Counted from the first letter of the stretch, positions 17,360 to 32,480 are shown. The stretch is DNA of 60,445 bases from Streptomyces sp. MMG1533 (GCF_001279775.1 NZ_LGDG01000251.1:1-60445); one strand, 5' to 3'. The notes: a model not told the origin generated them from the sequence alone. Translations and numbers: made by a program.

Positions 17360-18015
17360 CAGGCTTCGCTCCCTTCGGTGTCGGTGGCCTGCGGGCCGGA
17401 CACGAAGGACTCGAAAGCGGCCTGGGTGAAGACCACGTCGTCGGAGACGATCACGTCGTACGTGTTCAGCTGGCCCGGCTCCAGGATGTGGACCTGGGGC
17501 AGGTTGCGGGCGGAGAGCCACGCGGCCTCGTCGGCGCGGTCGACGACCAGGAGCAGGTTCTTGCGCTCCGAGATCTTGCCGAACAGCGTCCGAGCGGCCT
17601 TCGTCGACGGGTTCTCACCCTCGATGACGCCGGAGACGACGTGGATGCGGTTGTGGCGGGCCCGGTCGGTGAGGGCGTGGCGCAGGGCCGCGGCCTTCAT
17701 CTTCTTCGGGGTCCGCTGCGAGTAGTCACGCGGCTGCGGGCCGTGGACGACGCCACCGCCGGCGAACTGCGGCGCGCGGGTCGAACCCTGGCGCGCACGG
17801 CCGGTGCCCTTCTGGCGGTAAGGCTTCTTACCGCCACCACGGACTTCACCGCGACGCTTGGTCTTGTGCGTGCCCTGGCGGGCAGCAGCGTTCTGCGCGA
17901 CGACGACCTGGTGGATCAGCGGGATGCTGATCTTCTCCACGCCGAAGATCTCCGCGGGGAGCTCGACGCTACCGGTCTTCTCGCCTGCAGGCGAAAGGAT
18001 GTCAACAGTGCTCAT
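17359..18015 (-). CDS. rplD: 50S ribosomal protein L4
   Basis: L4 reaches into the exit tunnel with an extended loop; in E. coli it also represses the S10 operon. The 218 residues start [20 protein letters not shown] and contain the loop [20 protein letters not shown] (about residues 61-80), where macrolide-resistance changes occur. It looks wild type. The gene is 7 nt from the rplC stop. Confidence 0.97.
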   Translation of the reverse strand: MSTVDILSPAGEKTGSVELPAEIFGVEKISIPLIHQVVVAQNAAARQGTHKTKRRGEVRGGGKKPYRQKGTGRARQGSTRAPQFAGGGVVHGPQPRDYSQRTPKKMKAAALRHALTDRARHNRIHVVSGVIEGENPSTKAARTLFGKISERKNLLLVVDRADEAAWLSARNLPQVHILEPGQLNTYDVIVSDDVVFTQAAFESFVSGPQATDTEGSEA

Positions 18016-18022
18016 CGGTACC

Positions 18023-18667
18023 TCAGGCCCCCTTGGCCGCGGTGCGGACCAGGACGAGGCCGCCGTTCGGACCGGGAACCGCGCCCTTGATGAGCAGCAG
18101 ACCCTTCTCCGCGTCAACGGCGTGGACGGTCAGGTTCTGGGTGGTGACCCGCTCGTTGCCCATGCGACCCGCCATGCGGAGGCCCTTGAACACGCGGCCC
18201 GGGGTGGCGCAGCCACCGATGGAGCCGGGAGAGCGGTGCTTGCGCTGGGTGCCGTGACCGGCGCCGAGGCCCTTGAAGTTGTGACGCTTCATGACACCGG
18301 CGAAGCCCTTGCCCTTGCTCTTGCCGGTCACGTCGACCTTGATGCCGGCCTCGAACACCTCGGCGGTGATCTCCTGGCCGAGGGTGTACTCGCTGGCGTC
18401 AGCGGTACGGATCTCGACGAGGTGGCGGCGGGGAGTGACGTCGGCCTTGGCGAAGTGACCCTTGAGGGGCTTGTTCACCTTGCGCGGGTCGATCTCGCCG
18501 AAGGCGATCTGGACCGACTCGTAGCCGTCGGAGTCATTCGTACGGACCTGGGTCACGACGTTGGGGCCGGCCTTGACGACGGTGACGGGAACAACGCGGT
18601 TGTTCTCGTCCCACACCTGCGTCATGCCGAGCTTCTCGCCCAGGATGCCCTTGATCTGCTTAGCCAT
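18023..18667 (-). CDS. rplC: 50S ribosomal protein L3
   Basis: L3 is an early assembly protein whose loop approaches the peptidyl transferase centre. The 214 residues from [20 protein letters not shown] have the signature [19 protein letters not shown] (about residues 124-142). The start is set at 18667. An upstream in-frame start at 18709 would overlap rpsJ by 26 nt and adds a non-family leader. Confidence 0.97.
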   Translation of the reverse strand: MAKQIKGILGEKLGMTQVWDENNRVVPVTVVKAGPNVVTQVRTNDSDGYESVQIAFGEIDPRKVNKPLKGHFAKADVTPRRHLVEIRTADASEYTLGQEITAEVFEAGIKVDVTGKSKGKGFAGVMKRHNFKGLGAGHGTQRKHRSPGSIGGCATPGRVFKGLRMAGRMGNERVTTQNLTVHAVDAEKGLLLIKGAVPGPNGGLVLVRTAAKGA

Positions 18668-18683
18668 CTTCAGATCACCGGCC

Positions 18684-18992
18684 TCAGAGCTTGATCTCGA
18701 TGTCGACACCGGCCGGGAGGTCGAGTCGCATCAGAGAGTCAACGGTCTTGGGGGTCGGGTCGAGGATGTCGATCAGGCGCTTGTGCGTGCGCATCTCGAA
18801 GTGCTCGCGCGAGTCCTTGTACTTGTGCGGCGACTTGATGACGCAGTACACGTTCTTCTCAGTGGGCAGCGGCACCGGGCCCGCGACCGACGCACCAGTA
18901 CGCGTCACCGTCTCGACGATCTTCTTCGCCGAGGAATCGATGACCTCGTGGTCGTAGGCCTTGAGCCGGATGCGGATCTTCTGTCCCGCCAT
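18684..18992 (-). CDS. rpsJ: 30S ribosomal protein S10
   Basis: S10 is in the 30S head and also acts as NusE, tying NusG-bound polymerase to the ribosome. The 102-residue protein starts [20 protein letters not shown] and ends with [15 protein letters not shown]. It is the first gene of the S10 operon. About 360 nt of leader separate it from a candidate promoter. Confidence 0.98.
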   Translation of the reverse strand: MAGQKIRIRLKAYDHEVIDSSAKKIVETVTRTGASVAGPVPLPTEKNVYCVIKSPHKYKDSREHFEMRTHKRLIDILDPTPKTVDSLMRLDLPAGVDIEIKL

Positions 18993-19057
18993 GGCTACTA
19001 GTAGTCCTGTCTCTCGTTTAACGCTCTGGAACCCGGTGTTCCGAACACTTCGCTCCT

Positions 19058-19082
19058 CCGACCCACGCGGTCGGGTGTGTCG
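19058..19082 (-). promoter_or_regulatory. rpsJ: Shared leader hairpin motif upstream of rpsJ
   Basis: A 25-nt sequence identical to one in the rpsL leader (27484-27508). In the RNA sense it reads CGACACA then CCGACC-GCGTG-GGTCGG, a 6-bp hairpin. It lies 65 nt upstream of the rpsJ start. A CTGGAAC element follows downstream in both leaders. Probable coordinated regulatory RNA element or protein-binding site. Confidence 0.6.
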
Positions 19083-19358
19083 CGCTGTCACTGACACAGA
19101 GGTCCCATCTCTGGAACTTCCCTGCTGGAAAGCACGACCAGGGGCGAAGACCCACCGGGTGCCTGGCCGGCGCTGCACTGACACTTCCCGAAAGATTCCC
19201 GTACGTCCGCCCCAGCGCTGCCATGTGGCAGTTGGGGCGACGAGTACTGTGGGACTCGCTTCCGGTCCTCCCGGCGGGAGGCGCGCAGCATCAACACTCG
19301 ACCGAGCAACTCCGACAGTCTGCCATATGGGGCAGCGGCCTGGCCAATCGAGCCGGAG

Positions 19359-19386
19359 ACAATACCCCGGGAGTGACGCAGGTCAA
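19359..19386 (-). promoter_or_regulatory. rpsJ: Predicted S10 operon promoter; note on the 18993-19524 gap
   Basis: On the minus strand TTGACC (19386-19381) and TATTGT (19364-19359) are 16 bp apart. Transcription would start near 19352, giving a leader of about 360 nt for the S10 operon. The rest of the 532-nt gap holds the shared 25-nt motif and no credible gene. Confidence 0.55.
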
Positions 19387-19524
19387 ACCAAGGGCCCCCG
19401 CGGGCGGCGGACCCGGCCGGGTCCAGCGGGCAGAGCGCGGGGCCGATCGGGGCAAACGGGACGAACCGCGCGACGTGACGGCCGCGACGGACGCAGCCCA
19501 CGACGCCCGGCGGCACGACGACGA

Positions 19525-20037
19525 TCACAGCTTGCCGAAGACCACTCCGCGCCAGGTCCAGCCCGCCTTGAGGACCGCGTTCTGCAGGGGGTTCCGCAGC
19601 TCCGCGGCGTCGAAGCGGAAGGTCTCCGTCGCTTCGAGGCGACCGCTGTCCCCGCGTTCGATCGTGGAGCGGCGGGAGACGGTCCTGTCGGGCCCGCGCG
19701 AGTACGCCCCTGAAATCTTGAGCGTCGGCGGATTCCCGACCCTGGTGACCTCCCACCCTTCTTCGAGGACGCGCACCTCATGGTCCTCCTCGACCAGGCG
19801 CATGCTGATCCGGACGGCGCGAGACAGTTGCGACTCGACGAAGACGGCCTGCCAGGCGGGCTCCGCCATCCGCCACTGGGCCACCAGGTCGGCGCCCTCC
19901 GGGGCACCCTCGCGGATGACGTACGGCACATCGGACCGGTTGACGCCGAGCAGGGCTGCCCGCACCTCCTCGGCCGCGCGCGGGGCGACACCGTCATCGG
20001 GGTGCTTGGTTCCGGTCAGCTTGTCGAGGAGTCCCAT
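19525..20037 (-). CDS. Conserved hypothetical protein
   Basis: A 170-residue soluble protein that I do not assign to a named family. It starts MGLLDKLTGTKHPDDGVAPR, has no signal peptide or membrane segment, and is rich in charged residues. Trp residues occur in regularly spaced beta-like segments (VAQWRMAEPAWQAVF, GWEVTRVG, AGWTWRGVVFGKL). It lies directly upstream of the rpsJ promoter in the same direction. The start ATG at 20037 is the only good one. Confidence 0.7.
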   Translation of the reverse strand: MGLLDKLTGTKHPDDGVAPRAAEEVRAALLGVNRSDVPYVIREGAPEGADLVAQWRMAEPAWQAVFVESQLSRAVRISMRLVEEDHEVRVLEEGWEVTRVGNPPTLKISGAYSRGPDRTVSRRSTIERGDSGRLEATETFRFDAAELRNPLQNAVLKAGWTWRGVVFGKL

Positions 20038-20080
20038 GAAGTCAACCTATGCGGAGGCGAGTTGCCCCACGGTGCGGCCC

Positions 20081-21301
20081 TCAGCCTGCCTGCCCCGCAT
20101 TCCGCAGCCGCGCGAACGACGTGTCCAGCCCGCGCTTCAACGCCTCCGCCACCGGCCGCTCCACAAACCGGTGCACCAGCCAACTCAGTACCAGGAACCC
20201 GGAGATCACGAGCACCACCAGCAACCGCGCGTCCATCGTGTCCCGCAACCGGTTGATGACCGTCGTGCCGGCCACGTAGTGGGTCAGATACAGCGGATAC
20301 GTCAGCGCGCCCGCCGTCACCAGCCACCTCCACCGCACCCGGTCCGTGGCGCCGAGCGCGATCGCGACCATCGCCAGCAGAAACACCGTGAAGATCAGCA
20401 CGCTCCCCCGCCACCCCGACACATGTTCGACCTCGTCGATCCGGTGCCCGAGCTCCGACTGGCCCATCAGCCACGCCATGCCGAGGATGCCCCACAGCAG
20501 CAGGTCCTGGCCGAACCGGTACATGAGGTACAGCGCGAGCCCCGCGATGAAGTACCAGGCGCCCTCCGGGTTGGCGGCCAGCTCCAGCAGACGGAAGCCG
20601 GACACCGGTGCGAGCATCGCCGCCGCACCCCACACGCAGCAGAAGACCACGACCTTGCGATACGTCAGCCCGGTGGCGACCACCACCACGAACAGCAGGT
20701 AGAAACGCAGCTCGGACCAGAGCGTCCAGTACACGCCGTCGACGTTGGCCACGCCCGAACCGGACTGCAGCATCGTGAGGTTGAGCAGTACCTCGCGCAG
20801 GCGCAGCCGCTCCCACACACCCGGTACGGCCACCAGCACGGCCGTCGTGAACAGGATCGCGAACCAGTACGCCGGGTACAGCCGGATCACCCGGGACACG
20901 AAGAACTGCCGCGGGGTGCGCCCCCAGCACGACATGCAGATCACGAAGCCGCTGATCACGAAGAAGATCTCGACGCCGATCCAGCCGTAGGAGGCGAAGC
21001 GGAACACCGTGGGCATGATGTCGGACACCGGCCGGTCCCAGATCGCGTTGCCCGGCCGGTTGACGCGGTCGGTGCCGGCGTAGTGATGCACGGCGACCAT
21101 CAGGGCGGCGAGGAGACGGATGCCGTCGATGGCGTACAGCCGACGGCCCACCCGCTCCCGTACGGCGGCGTGGCGGCCCGCCCCGACGGGCTGCGGCGGT
21201 CTCCGACCGGGCACGGCGAGCGGGGGGAGCGGCTGCTGCAGCCCGCCGCCCAGGCCCGTCACCCGCATCGGGATCGTCGTTCTGCCGTCCGCGCCACGCA
21301 T
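20081..21301 (-). CDS. Membrane acyltransferase (acyltransferase 3 family)
   Basis: Integral membrane O-acyltransferase of the OafA/YrhL type, which transfers acyl groups to cell-surface or exported carbohydrates. About ten hydrophobic segments are visible. Family features are the first-helix RLLAALMVAVHHYAG with the conserved His pair (HH, about residues 70-71) and the following GWIGVEIFFVISGFVICMS segment. The basic C-terminus is probably cytoplasmic. Start is uncertain: ATG at 21301, GTG at 21307 or ATG at 21268. The acceptor substrate is unknown. Confidence 0.85.
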   Translation of the reverse strand: MRGADGRTTIPMRVTGLGGGLQQPLPPLAVPGRRPPQPVGAGRHAAVRERVGRRLYAIDGIRLLAALMVAVHHYAGTDRVNRPGNAIWDRPVSDIMPTVFRFASYGWIGVEIFFVISGFVICMSCWGRTPRQFFVSRVIRLYPAYWFAILFTTAVLVAVPGVWERLRLREVLLNLTMLQSGSGVANVDGVYWTLWSELRFYLLFVVVVATGLTYRKVVVFCCVWGAAAMLAPVSGFRLLELAANPEGAWYFIAGLALYLMYRFGQDLLLWGILGMAWLMGQSELGHRIDEVEHVSGWRGSVLIFTVFLLAMVAIALGATDRVRWRWLVTAGALTYPLYLTHYVAGTTVINRLRDTMDARLLVVLVISGFLVLSWLVHRFVERPVAEALKRGLDTSFARLRNAGQAG

Positions 21302-21549
21302 CGGCACCAGTCAGTCCGTCCTCATGGGAAACCCGGGAAATCTCCGGCCGGGCGGCTCCCGGCCGCCGCTCACGCTACGACCGCCACAACCACCCCACAG
21401 GGAACAGACAAGAACATTCCGTGCCACCGGCGACGCGGAGTTGCCCGAAACCTCACCCACGCGCCCCTCGGCGTTCCACAACGCTTCATCCGACGCTCAT
21501 CGACAACTCCCCCGCGCGCAACCGACGTTCAGCGCATAGCCTCGCCCTC

Positions 21550-22536
21550 ATGCCCCGCACCACCCCGCCCCGCCCGGTCGACGTGACCGCCCACTTCCCC
21601 GAGCTCGCGCCCCTGGCCCGCACGACCGTACGGCTGCACCCCCGTGCCGGCACCCCCACCGCGGCGGACAGCTCGATCGGCGGACCGCTGCTGTGGCCGG
21701 CCAGGGAGCCGTGGCCCACCTGCCCGGACCACGGCGGCCCCTCGCAGCTCGGCCACGCCCCCGAGGACGTACGGCTGCGACGGCGGATCCTGCGCGAGGC
21801 GTGGAGCCGGCCGCGCGAGGAGGGCACCCCGCTGCTGACCCCGGAGGAACGCACGGTCGTCGACCGCATCGAGCAGGCCACGCGGATCCCCCTCGACGGA
21901 CCTCTCCCCATGCTGCCCGTCGCCCAGCTCCACGCCGCGGACGTCCCCGGACTCCCCCGCCCCGACGGCACCGACCTCCTGCAACTCCTGTGGTGCCCGT
22001 TCGACCACGAGGGCCACATGCCCCGCACCCGACTCCGCTGGCGCACTGCCGCCGAGACGGCCAACCCGATCCCGGCCCCGCGGACCCCCGTCCTCGGCCG
22101 CGACCGCTACCTCCCCGAACCGTGCGTACTGCACCCCGAGACGGTCACCGAGTACCCGGCCCCGCACGAGCTGCCCGAGGAACTGGCGGACCGGATCGAG
22201 GCATGGGAGGACGAGCGGGGACTGGTCTACCAGTACGACCTCGGCGTCGCCCCGGGCTGCAAGGTCGCCGGCCACGCCCCCTGGAGCTACACCGACCCGT
22301 TCCCCATGGCCTGCCCCGACTGCGGCTCGGCCGTACGGCCCCTGCTCACCCTGGACAGCAGCGAGTGGGACGGCGGCAGCACGAGCTGGCGACCGGTCGA
22401 GGACGCCGGCCGTCCCGGCCCGATGTTCCGCAGCCCGGCGCAGGCCACGGAGCTCCGCATCGGCCGGGACCACGCCCTGCAGCTCTACGTCTGCACGAGG
22501 TCGTACGACCATCCGCATCTGCAGCACATCCAGTGA
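21550..22536 (+). CDS. YwqG/DUF1963-like protein
   Basis: A 328-residue cytosolic protein resembling the YwqG (DUF1963) family: SIGGPLLWPAREPWPTC near residues 34-50, a central PLPMLPVAQLHAADVPGLPR followed by LLQLLWCPFDHE, and KVAGHAPWSYTDPF with a CPDCGS pair near the C-terminus. The biochemical function of the family is not known. ATG at 21550 is preferred because upstream codons lack family character. The preceding gap (21308-21549) shows no feature. Confidence 0.7.
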   Translation: MPRTTPPRPVDVTAHFPELAPLARTTVRLHPRAGTPTAADSSIGGPLLWPAREPWPTCPDHGGPSQLGHAPEDVRLRRRILREAWSRPREEGTPLLTPEERTVVDRIEQATRIPLDGPLPMLPVAQLHAADVPGLPRPDGTDLLQLLWCPFDHEGHMPRTRLRWRTAAETANPIPAPRTPVLGRDRYLPEPCVLHPETVTEYPAPHELPEELADRIEAWEDERGLVYQYDLGVAPGCKVAGHAPWSYTDPFPMACPDCGSAVRPLLTLDSSEWDGGSTSWRPVEDAGRPGPMFRSPAQATELRIGRDHALQLYVCTRSYDHPHLQHIQ

Positions 22537-22604
22537 CGCCGATGGCCACACCGGTCGGCCCGACCTCTTGTCACACCCGGCGGCCGAACCTCGTGATCGC
22601 GCCC

Positions 22605-22988
22605 ATGTACAAGCGAAGACGCATACTCGGCACCTTCCTCGGGGCAGCCCTCGCCGTCGCCCTGCTCCCCGGCGTCTCACTGGTTCTCCACTCGCCGCCG
22701 ATGGAGCTGCTCCTCCCGGTTGCCGTCTTCCTCATCGTGAACCAGCTGATCCACACCTATCCGAGCAGCGTGCGCAACGCTCCCCCGATCGCGCTGCTGG
22801 TCTTCGGCGCGATCGGCGTCGTCCAGGACACGCTGATCTGGCTCCTCGTCTCCTGGCTCGGCTCCGACATGGACTACGGCGTCCATGTCGACGGTTTCCT
22901 GGCCGCCCTGCTCGGCGGCGTCATCGTCCGGACGGCCGTCTTCGTCTGCCTGGCACTCGGCCCGCAAACGGCACCGGATCCCGCGTAG
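22605..22988 (+). CDS. Small integral membrane protein
   Basis: A 127-residue hydrophobic protein with four likely membrane helices (ILGTFLGAALAVALLPGV, LLLPVAVFLIVNQLI, PIALLVFGAIGVVQDTLIWLL, FLAALLGGVIVRTAVFVCLAL) and a basic start MYKRRR. An in-frame GTG at 22593 would add four residues. The family is not recognised. It is 68 nt downstream of the YwqG-like gene and its transcription ends at the shared terminator facing tuf. Confidence 0.65.
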   Translation: MYKRRRILGTFLGAALAVALLPGVSLVLHSPPMELLLPVAVFLIVNQLIHTYPSSVRNAPPIALLVFGAIGVVQDTLIWLLVSWLGSDMDYGVHVDGFLAALLGGVIVRTAVFVCLALGPQTAPDPA

Positions 22989-23008
22989 GGCCCCGCACAC
23001 AGCGAAGA

Positions 23009-23036
23009 GGCCCGTACGACCGAAGTCGTACGGGCC
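23009..23036. terminator. Bidirectional terminator between membrane protein and tuf
   Basis: Arms 23009-23020 and 23025-23036 form a perfect 12-bp stem with a CGAA loop. It lies between converging genes, 20 nt past the plus-strand stop and 45 nt past the tuf stop, so it can serve both. Confidence 0.8.
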
Positions 23037-23081
23037 CCTTCAGGTGCTCGCGGCTGGAGCTACCAGGTCAGATCAACGGAC

Positions 23082-24275
<1,194 letters not shown>

Positions 24276-24347
24276 TGGGTCCTCCTGTGGAGTGGTTCTG
24301 GTACGCCTTGCTCATCGGCGCCAGGGTGATCTTTGCTGGGATGCCGC

Positions 24348-24384
24348 CCGCCGGGGTTTTCCCTTGCCGGGTGAGCCCCGGCGG
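24348..24384 (-). other. Hairpin in the fusA-tuf gap
   Basis: CCGCCGGGG (24348-24356) and CCCCGGCGG (24376-24384) pair over 9 bp in the fusA-tuf intergenic region. TTGACA lies just upstream on the minus strand (24394-24389), but I find no matching -10. It may be part of tuf-specific control. Confidence 0.4.
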
Positions 24385-24419
24385 TCGGTGTCAAGCCTAA
24401 AGCGTGTGAACGGGGTGTG

Positions 24420-26549
24420 TTACTCGCCCTTGGCCTTCGCGATGATCTCCTCGGCGACGTTCCGGGGAACCTCGGCGTAGGAGTCGAACTGCATCGAGTA
24501 GCTTGCGCGACCCGAGGTCTTGCTGCGGAGGTCGCCGACGTAGCCGAACATCTCCGAGAGGGGCACGAGGCCCTTCACGACACGGGCACCGGCACGCTCC
24601 TCCATGGCCTGGATCTGACCACGGCGGGAGTTGATGTCGCCGATGACCTCACCCATGTAGTCCTCGGGCGTGGTGACCTCGACGGCCATCATCGGCTCGA
24701 GCAGTACGGGGCTGGCCTTGCGCGCGGCCTCCTTGAAGGCCTGCGAACCGGCGATCTTGAACGCCAGCTCGGAGGAGTCGACCTCGTGGTAGCCACCGTC
24801 GATCAGGGTGACGCGCACGCCGGTCATCTCGTAGCCGGCGAGGATGCCGAACTGCATGGCCTCCTGCGCACCGGCGTCGACCGACGGGATGTACTCCCGC
24901 GGGATACGGCCACCGGTGACCTTGTTCACGAACTCGTACGCCGGACCGTCGGCCTCGGTGATGGGCTCGATCGCGATCTGCACCTTGGCGAACTGACCGG
25001 TACCACCGGTCTGCTTCTTGTGGGTGTAGTCCACGCGCTCGACGGCCTTGCGGATCGTCTCACGGTAGGCGACCTGCGGCTTACCAACGTTGGCCTCGAC
25101 CTTGAACTCACGGCGCATACGGTCGACCAGCACCTCGAGGTGCAGCTCGCCCATACCACCGATGATGGTCTGGCCGGTCTCCTCGTCCGAGTGAACCTGG
25201 AAGGAGGGGTCCTCCTCCGCGAGACGCTGGATGGCGACACCCAGCTTCTCCTGGTCACCCTTGGACTTGGGCTCGATGGCGACCTGGATGACCGGCGCCG
25301 GGAAGTCCATGGACTCCAGGATCACCGGCTGCTTGTCGTCGCACAGCGTCTCACCGGTCGTGGTCTGCTTCAGACCCATCACGGCGATGATGTCGCCGGC
25401 GCCCACCGCCTCGATCTCCTCACGCTTGTTCGCGTGCATGCGGTAGATCTTGCCGATGCGCTCCTTCTTGCCCTTGACGGAGTTCAGCACGGCGGTGCCG
25501 GACTCCAGGCGGCCCGAGTAGACCCGGACGAAGGTGAGCTTGCCCAGGTGCGGGTCGCTCATGATCTTGAACGCGAGGGCGGACAGCGGCTCGTCCACGG
25601 ACGGCTTGCGCTTGACGACCAGCTCGGGGTCCTTCACGTCGTGGCCCTCGATGGCCTCGACGTCGAGCGGGGTCGGCAGGTAACGCACGACCGCGTCGAG
25701 CAGGGGCTGGACACCCTTGTTCTTGAACGCGGTGCCACAGAACACCGGGGTGACCGTGGTGTCGTTGGACTTGCCGGAGGCGATGGTGATGCGACGGATC
25801 GCGGCGTACAGCTGCTCCTCGGTGGGCTCGACGCCCTCCAGGTACAGCTCCATGATCTCTTCGTCGTTCTCGGCGACGCCCTCGATCAGCTTGCCGCGGT
25901 ACTCCTCGGCAGCCTCGGTGTGCGTGGCCGGGATGTCGACGACGTCGTACATCTCGCCCTTGGCGGCCTCGGCGGACCACACGAGCGCCTTCATGCGGAC
26001 CAGGTCCACGACGCCCTTGAAGTCGGCCTCGGCGCCGATCGGAAGCTGCATGACGAGCGGCTGGGCGCCCAGGCGGTCCGAGATCATGTCCACACAGCGG
26101 TGGAACTCGGCGCCGGTACGGTCCAGCTTGTTCACGAAGCAGATGCGCGGCACGCCGTAACGGTCGGCCTGACGCCACACCGTCTCGGACTGCGGCTCAA
26201 CACCGGCGACACCGTCGAACACCGTCACGGCACCGTCGAGCACACGCAGGGAACGCTCCACCTCGACGGTGAAGTCGACGTGACCCGGGGTGTCGATGAT
26301 GTTGATGGTGTAGTCGTTGTCTTCCAACGGCCAGTGACAGGTGGTCGCAGCAGACGTGATCGTGATGCCACGCTCCTGCTCCTGCTCCATCCAGTCCATC
26401 GTGGCAGCGCCGTCGTGGACCTCACCGATCTTGTACGAAACGCCGGTGTAGAACAGGATCCGCTCAGTGGTGGTCGTCTTGCCCGCGTCGATGTGGGCCA
26501 TGATCCCGATGTTGCGGACCTTGGCCAGGTCAAGTGAAGTGGTAGCCAT
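24420..26549 (-). CDS. fusA: Elongation factor G
   Basis: GTPase that drives tRNA-mRNA translocation and, with RRF, ribosome recycling. The 709 residues show G1 AHIDAGKTT (about residues 19-27), G3 DTPGHVDF, G4 NKLDRTGA and the G domain followed by domains II-V. Length and order are normal. It lies 40 nt after rpsG. Confidence 0.98.
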   Translation of the reverse strand: MATTSLDLAKVRNIGIMAHIDAGKTTTTERILFYTGVSYKIGEVHDGAATMDWMEQEQERGITITSAATTCHWPLEDNDYTINIIDTPGHVDFTVEVERSLRVLDGAVTVFDGVAGVEPQSETVWRQADRYGVPRICFVNKLDRTGAEFHRCVDMISDRLGAQPLVMQLPIGAEADFKGVVDLVRMKALVWSAEAAKGEMYDVVDIPATHTEAAEEYRGKLIEGVAENDEEIMELYLEGVEPTEEQLYAAIRRITIASGKSNDTTVTPVFCGTAFKNKGVQPLLDAVVRYLPTPLDVEAIEGHDVKDPELVVKRKPSVDEPLSALAFKIMSDPHLGKLTFVRVYSGRLESGTAVLNSVKGKKERIGKIYRMHANKREEIEAVGAGDIIAVMGLKQTTTGETLCDDKQPVILESMDFPAPVIQVAIEPKSKGDQEKLGVAIQRLAEEDPSFQVHSDEETGQTIIGGMGELHLEVLVDRMRREFKVEANVGKPQVAYRETIRKAVERVDYTHKKQTGGTGQFAKVQIAIEPITEADGPAYEFVNKVTGGRIPREYIPSVDAGAQEAMQFGILAGYEMTGVRVTLIDGGYHEVDSSELAFKIAGSQAFKEAARKASPVLLEPMMAVEVTTPEDYMGEVIGDINSRRGQIQAMEERAGARVVKGLVPLSEMFGYVGDLRSKTSGRASYSMQFDSYAEVPRNVAEEIIAKAKGE

Positions 26550-26588
26550 AAGGCTTTCGTCTTCTCTCGGTCTCGATGTGGGTAGCGA

Positions 26589-27059
26589 CTACCAGCGGTA
26601 GTGCGCGAAGGCCTTGTTGGACTCGGCCATCTTGTGGGTGTCCTCGCGCTTCTTCACAGCGGCACCAAGGCCGTTGGAGGCGTCGAGAAGCTCGTTGAGC
26701 AGACGCTCGGTCATGGTCTTCTCGCGACGGGCGCGGGAGTAACCGACCAGCCAGCGCAGCGCGAGCGTGTTGGCGCGACCGGGCTTGACCTCGATCGGAA
26801 CCTGGTACGTCGCACCACCGACACGGCGGGACTTGACCTCGAGGGTCGGCTTGATGTTCTCCAGCGCGCGCTTCAGCGTGATGACCGGGTCATTGCTGGT
26901 CTTCTCGCGCAGGCCCTCCATGGCGCCGTACACGATGCGCTCGGCGGTGGAGCGCTTGCCGTTCAGCAGCACCTTGTTGATGAGGGAGGTCACCAGAGGA
27001 GAACCGTAGACCGGGTCGATGATGACCGGGCGCTTCGGGGCGGGGCCCTTACGAGGCAT
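26589..27059 (-). CDS. rpsG: 30S ribosomal protein S7
   Basis: S7 initiates assembly of the 30S head and contacts E-site tRNA; in E. coli it is the str-operon repressor. The 156 residues start [20 protein letters not shown] and end [13 protein letters not shown], typical of the family. The start is 2 nt from the rpsL stop. Confidence 0.98.
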   Translation of the reverse strand: MPRKGPAPKRPVIIDPVYGSPLVTSLINKVLLNGKRSTAERIVYGAMEGLREKTSNDPVITLKRALENIKPTLEVKSRRVGGATYQVPIEVKPGRANTLALRWLVGYSRARREKTMTERLLNELLDASNGLGAAVKKREDTHKMAESNKAFAHYRW

Positions 27060-27061
27060 TT

Positions 27062-27433
27062 CTACTTCTCCTTCTTGGCGCCGTAGCGGCTGCGGGCCTG
27101 CTTGCGGTTCTTGACACCCTGGGTGTCGAGCGAACCGCGGATGATCTTGTAGCGAACACCGGGCAGGTCCTTCACACGGCCGCCGCGCACGAGCACGATG
27201 GAGTGCTCCTGCAGGTTGTGTCCCTCACCCGGAATGTAAGCGGTGACCTCGATCCCGCTGGTCAGACGCACACGCGCGACCTTACGCAGGGCCGAGTTCG
27301 GCTTCTTCGGGGTGGTCGTGAACACGCGCGTGCAGACGCCGCGACGCTGAGGGGAACCCTCGAGTGCGGGCGTCTTGTTCTTCTCGACCTTGTCCTGCCG
27401 GCCCTTCCGGACCAGCTGCTGGATCGTAGGCAC
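27062..27433 (-). CDS. rpsL: 30S ribosomal protein S12
   Basis: S12 monitors decoding at the A site. The 123 residues carry Lys43 (in [10 protein letters not shown]) and Lys88 (GGRVKDLPG), the residues whose replacement gives streptomycin resistance or alters antibiotic production in Streptomyces, so this allele is wild type. It is the first gene of the str operon, with a leader of about 190 nt from the predicted promoter. Confidence 0.98.
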   Translation of the reverse strand: MPTIQQLVRKGRQDKVEKNKTPALEGSPQRRGVCTRVFTTTPKKPNSALRKVARVRLTSGIEVTAYIPGEGHNLQEHSIVLVRGGRVKDLPGVRYKIIRGSLDTQGVKNRKQARSRYGAKKEK

Positions 27434-27483
27434 TACTTCTCCGGTTTCTGTGTGCCGAATGGTGAAGCTAACCTGGAACGTCG

Positions 27484-27508
27484 CCGACCCACGCGGTCGG
27501 GTGTGTCG
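27484..27508 (-). promoter_or_regulatory. rpsL: Shared leader hairpin motif upstream of rpsL
   Basis: An exact 25-nt copy of the element in the rpsJ leader (19058-19082), with the same CCGACC-GCGTG-GGTCGG hairpin in RNA sense, 50 nt upstream of the rpsL start. Confidence 0.6.
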
Positions 27509-27628
27509 AATGCTGCAGACCCTCGCCGCCAGGCAGAAAGAGCGCAGATTACGGTGGCCAGTGACGGCTCCCTATGTGCGGTTGAAGGCACGCACGAGAG
27601 CCAGGGCACACCCCAGGCACAAGGTCTG

Positions 27629-27657
27629 AGCGTACCTAGCTCATACGCTGCGGTCAA
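27629..27657 (-). promoter_or_regulatory. rpsL: Predicted str operon promoter; note on the 27434-27811 gap
   Basis: On the minus strand TTGACC (27657-27652) and TACGCT (27634-27629) are spaced by 17 bp. Transcription would start near 27622. The remainder of the 378-nt gap has two direct copies of GATCTTCGAA (27717 and 27762) and no credible gene. Confidence 0.65.
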
Positions 27658-27811
27658 AACAAATGGGGTCCGCCCGCATACCCAAGCGATGCATGTCATA
27701 CCCGCGCACCGTCCGTGATCTTCGAATCGTCGATCCCCGGCATTCCCCGGCGCCGATTCCCGATCTTCGAAACGCCGCCCCACGGAAGCCGCACGCGCCG
27801 CTCTGAGCGCC

Positions 27812-28354
27812 TCAGCCGGACACGAGGCCCACCGCGAGCAGCAGTGTCAGTACGACGGCCCAGGCCGCGGTGTACAGCCAGCCAAGCACCAGACCGGTCA
27901 GTGCGAGCCCGTCACCACTCTCCCCCGTGCGCTGGATCTCCGCACGTGCCGAGTGCCCCAGAACCACCGCCGGGATGCCCGTGAGCCCGAACGTGGGCAG
28001 ACAGAGCAGACCGCAGAGCGCCGAGCCGACCGCCTTCCCGTTCGCCCTGGGCCGCGGCTGAGGCAGAAACGTCCCCGGCACGACCACAGCGCCCGCCGGC
28101 TGCGGCACCGGCCCCTGAGGCAGGTCGGCGACCACCAACGCCAGCTCCCCGACCGTACGGGCCGCGTAGGCCCGCGCCACCCGCTGATCGAACTCGCCCT
28201 TGTCCAGCCGCCCCTCTCCGTAGCCCGCTCTGAGCACGTCGACGGCACGTTCCCGATCGGCGTGCGAGGCGAGCATGGACGGGCTGCTGTGCCCCTGCCA
28301 GGGCTGCGGAACGCCCTGTCCAGGCTGCCAGGGTTGCCACGACGGATTCGACAC
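27812..28354 (-). CDS. DUF1707/DUF4190 membrane protein
   Basis: A 180-residue protein with a Pro/Gln/Trp-rich N-terminus, a DUF1707 domain (SHADRERAVDVLRAGYGEGRLDKGEFDQR, about residues 30-58) and two C-terminal membrane helices in a DUF4190-like region (GLLCLPTFGLTGIPAVVLGH, WAVVLTLLLAVGLV). DUF1707 proteins are common in actinobacteria, with proposed envelope or regulatory roles. The start is GTG at 28354, chosen for GGAGG six bases upstream. It is separated from rpoC by a terminator. Confidence 0.8.
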   Translation of the reverse strand: MSNPSWQPWQPGQGVPQPWQGHSSPSMLASHADRERAVDVLRAGYGEGRLDKGEFDQRVARAYAARTVGELALVVADLPQGPVPQPAGAVVVPGTFLPQPRPRANGKAVGSALCGLLCLPTFGLTGIPAVVLGHSARAEIQRTGESGDGLALTGLVLGWLYTAAWAVVLTLLLAVGLVSG

Positions 28355-28439
28355 CGAGCACCTCCCCGATCCCCGAGGTCCCTCCATGATGCGCCGAACC
28401 GGCATTTCCGGCACAGACCGCGTCGCCGGACACGCCGAA

Positions 28440-28467
28440 GGGCGGCCACCCCGAAAGGTGGCCGCCC
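28440..28467 (-). terminator. Terminator after rpoC
   Basis: GGGCGGCCACC and GGTGGCCGCCC pair over 11 bp with a CCGAAA loop, 19 nt past the rpoC stop. Confidence 0.8.
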
Positions 28468-28486
28468 CTCAACTCAAGCTGCTCGC

Positions 28487-32386
<3,900 letters not shown>

Positions 32387-32445
32387 TATGCGTCAATCCC
32401 TCTCAGGGTTGTAAGTCATGGGGTCTGATACGGGGGTCCTGGGGC

Positions 32446-32472
32446 CGGAGGCCTTCATGACGAAGGCCTCCG
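32446..32472 (-). other. Hairpin between rpoB and rpoC
   Basis: Arms 32446-32456 and 32462-32472 form an 11-bp stem (core GGAGGCCTTC/GAAGGCCTCC) with an ATGAC loop, 9 nt after the rpoB stop. There is no U-tract, so it is more likely an mRNA processing or pausing element than a full terminator. Confidence 0.55.
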
Positions 32473-32480
32473 AACTCCCG

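Noticed and set aside
19223..21586. Long plus-strand frame across the acyltransferase region
   Set aside because: Antisense to the hypothetical and acyltransferase genes; composition is that of a shadow.
24389..24394. TTGACA upstream of tuf as a -35 element
   Set aside because: No -10 at proper spacing could be found, so it is not annotated as a promoter.
24417..26537. Long plus-strand frame opposite fusA
   Set aside because: Shadow of EF-G; no promoter, ribosome binding site or domain support.
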